The notes under the pieces: generated by a model
Databases searched by the model: none
Seen by the model: only the letters and a program-made list of their open reading frames with translations
Told to the model about the DNA's origin: nothing
Shown here: piece by piece, positions 24,360 through 24,719 of the stretch
Numbering within the stretch: position 1 is the first letter of the stretch
How the letters are laid out: the number at the start of each line of letters is the position of its first letter
Translations under genes and position numbers: made by a program
NCBI GenBank assembly: GCA_001986395.2
Contig: MQVO02000133.1
Location: forward strand, 1-24,719
Direction of reading: 5' to 3'
Source: Irpex lacteus
Taxonomy: Eukaryota; Basidiomycota; Agaricomycetes; Polyporales; Irpicaceae
DNA: 24,719 bases

Positions 24360-24719
24360 GTTTTCTTATGTCTTGATGACAACATATGACTAGTTAATAT
24401 ATTTATATTGACTTAATAGTACTTTTTTTACTATTAGATCATATGTATTTAGACTAATTAAAAATTATTTATCTTTATTATATATTATTTTATATAATAT
24501 TTATTATTTAACTAGGGTAAAACTAAAAATTATGACCAGTTAATACTATCTAATATTTAAGGTGTTACACCTGGCGCCATATTACCAGATTTATTTTTAA
24601 TAAATTTGTAAGTATATTTTAAAAAATATAGATAACATAAAATAAGATATATTTTACGTTCGATCACATGGTCTTTATTATTTATATAAAATTTTGCTAG
24701 ACTGTCCAATTTTATAAAA
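24360..24719. other. AT-rich spacer at the window edge
   Basis: No gene is seen. AGGTGTTACACCT near 24560 is a small perfect palindrome followed by GGCGCC. A related GGTGTAACACG string is near 86-97 at the left edge of the window. Confidence 0.4.

Overview
The window reads as part of a fungal mitochondrial genome. It is strongly AT-rich and carries a mitochondrial-type large-subunit rRNA (rnl), compact tRNA genes, cox2, atp8 and nad3, remnants of cox1, nad2, nad4, nad4L, nad5 and rps3, intron homing-endonuclease pieces, a group II reverse-transcriptase piece, and three pieces of a plasmid-type family B DNA polymerase (dpo). Trp in the recognisable genes is written TGG; the only possible exception is one TGA in the atp8 frame. 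The lineage within Fungi cannot be fixed from the window alone.

Layout, left to right: trnA, a trnF-like gene and a broken dpo C-terminus (1-970); a gene-poor stretch with a pentanucleotide repeat; homing-endonuclease and reverse-transcriptase remnants (1991-3400); an AT-rich nad5 relic and cox2 on the minus strand (3497-4955); a long spacer with a GC cluster, then trnE and trnM (minus); rnl on the minus strand (about 7390-10360). Next comes a 1,551-bp direct repeat present twice (10656-12206 and 14516-16066), each copy holding two nad4 pieces and a decayed LAGLIDADG gene. Between the copies lie a cox1 exon with an intron endonuclease fragment and an orphan ORF. From 16963 to 19070 there are a 3' part of nad5 (plus), nad4L, rps3 and nad2 pieces and a Gly/Asn-rich ORF. 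A more coherent block follows (19874-20766): atp8, trnI, trnF and nad3, with nad3 running into a second cox1 exon piece that is fused to an intron endonuclease. The right end holds dpo polymerase and exonuclease pieces, a candidate 5S rRNA, a second trnI and a trnN remnant.

Two themes run through the window. First, nearly every protein gene is a fragment, and several (cox1, the plus-strand nad5, nad4L, nad2) use CTA/CGA-type codons, whereas cox2, nad3 and the minus-strand nad5 relic use TTA/AGA. This suggests two sources of mitochondrial sequence, or fragments of different age. Second, a family of small palindromic elements, with ends close to CCCCAAAAAACTAG and CTAGTTTTTTGGGG, occurs about 15-20 times. 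Elements sit inside rnl, inside dpo, and at or very near the broken ends of nad5, nad2, cox1/intron and LAGLIDADG fragments. The genome looks actively rearranged through these palindromes and through short shared junction sequences. Only rnl and the well-folded tRNAs look clearly intact. cox2, atp8 and nad3 each have a defect that should be checked against raw reads and RNA before they are called dead, edited or trans-spliced.
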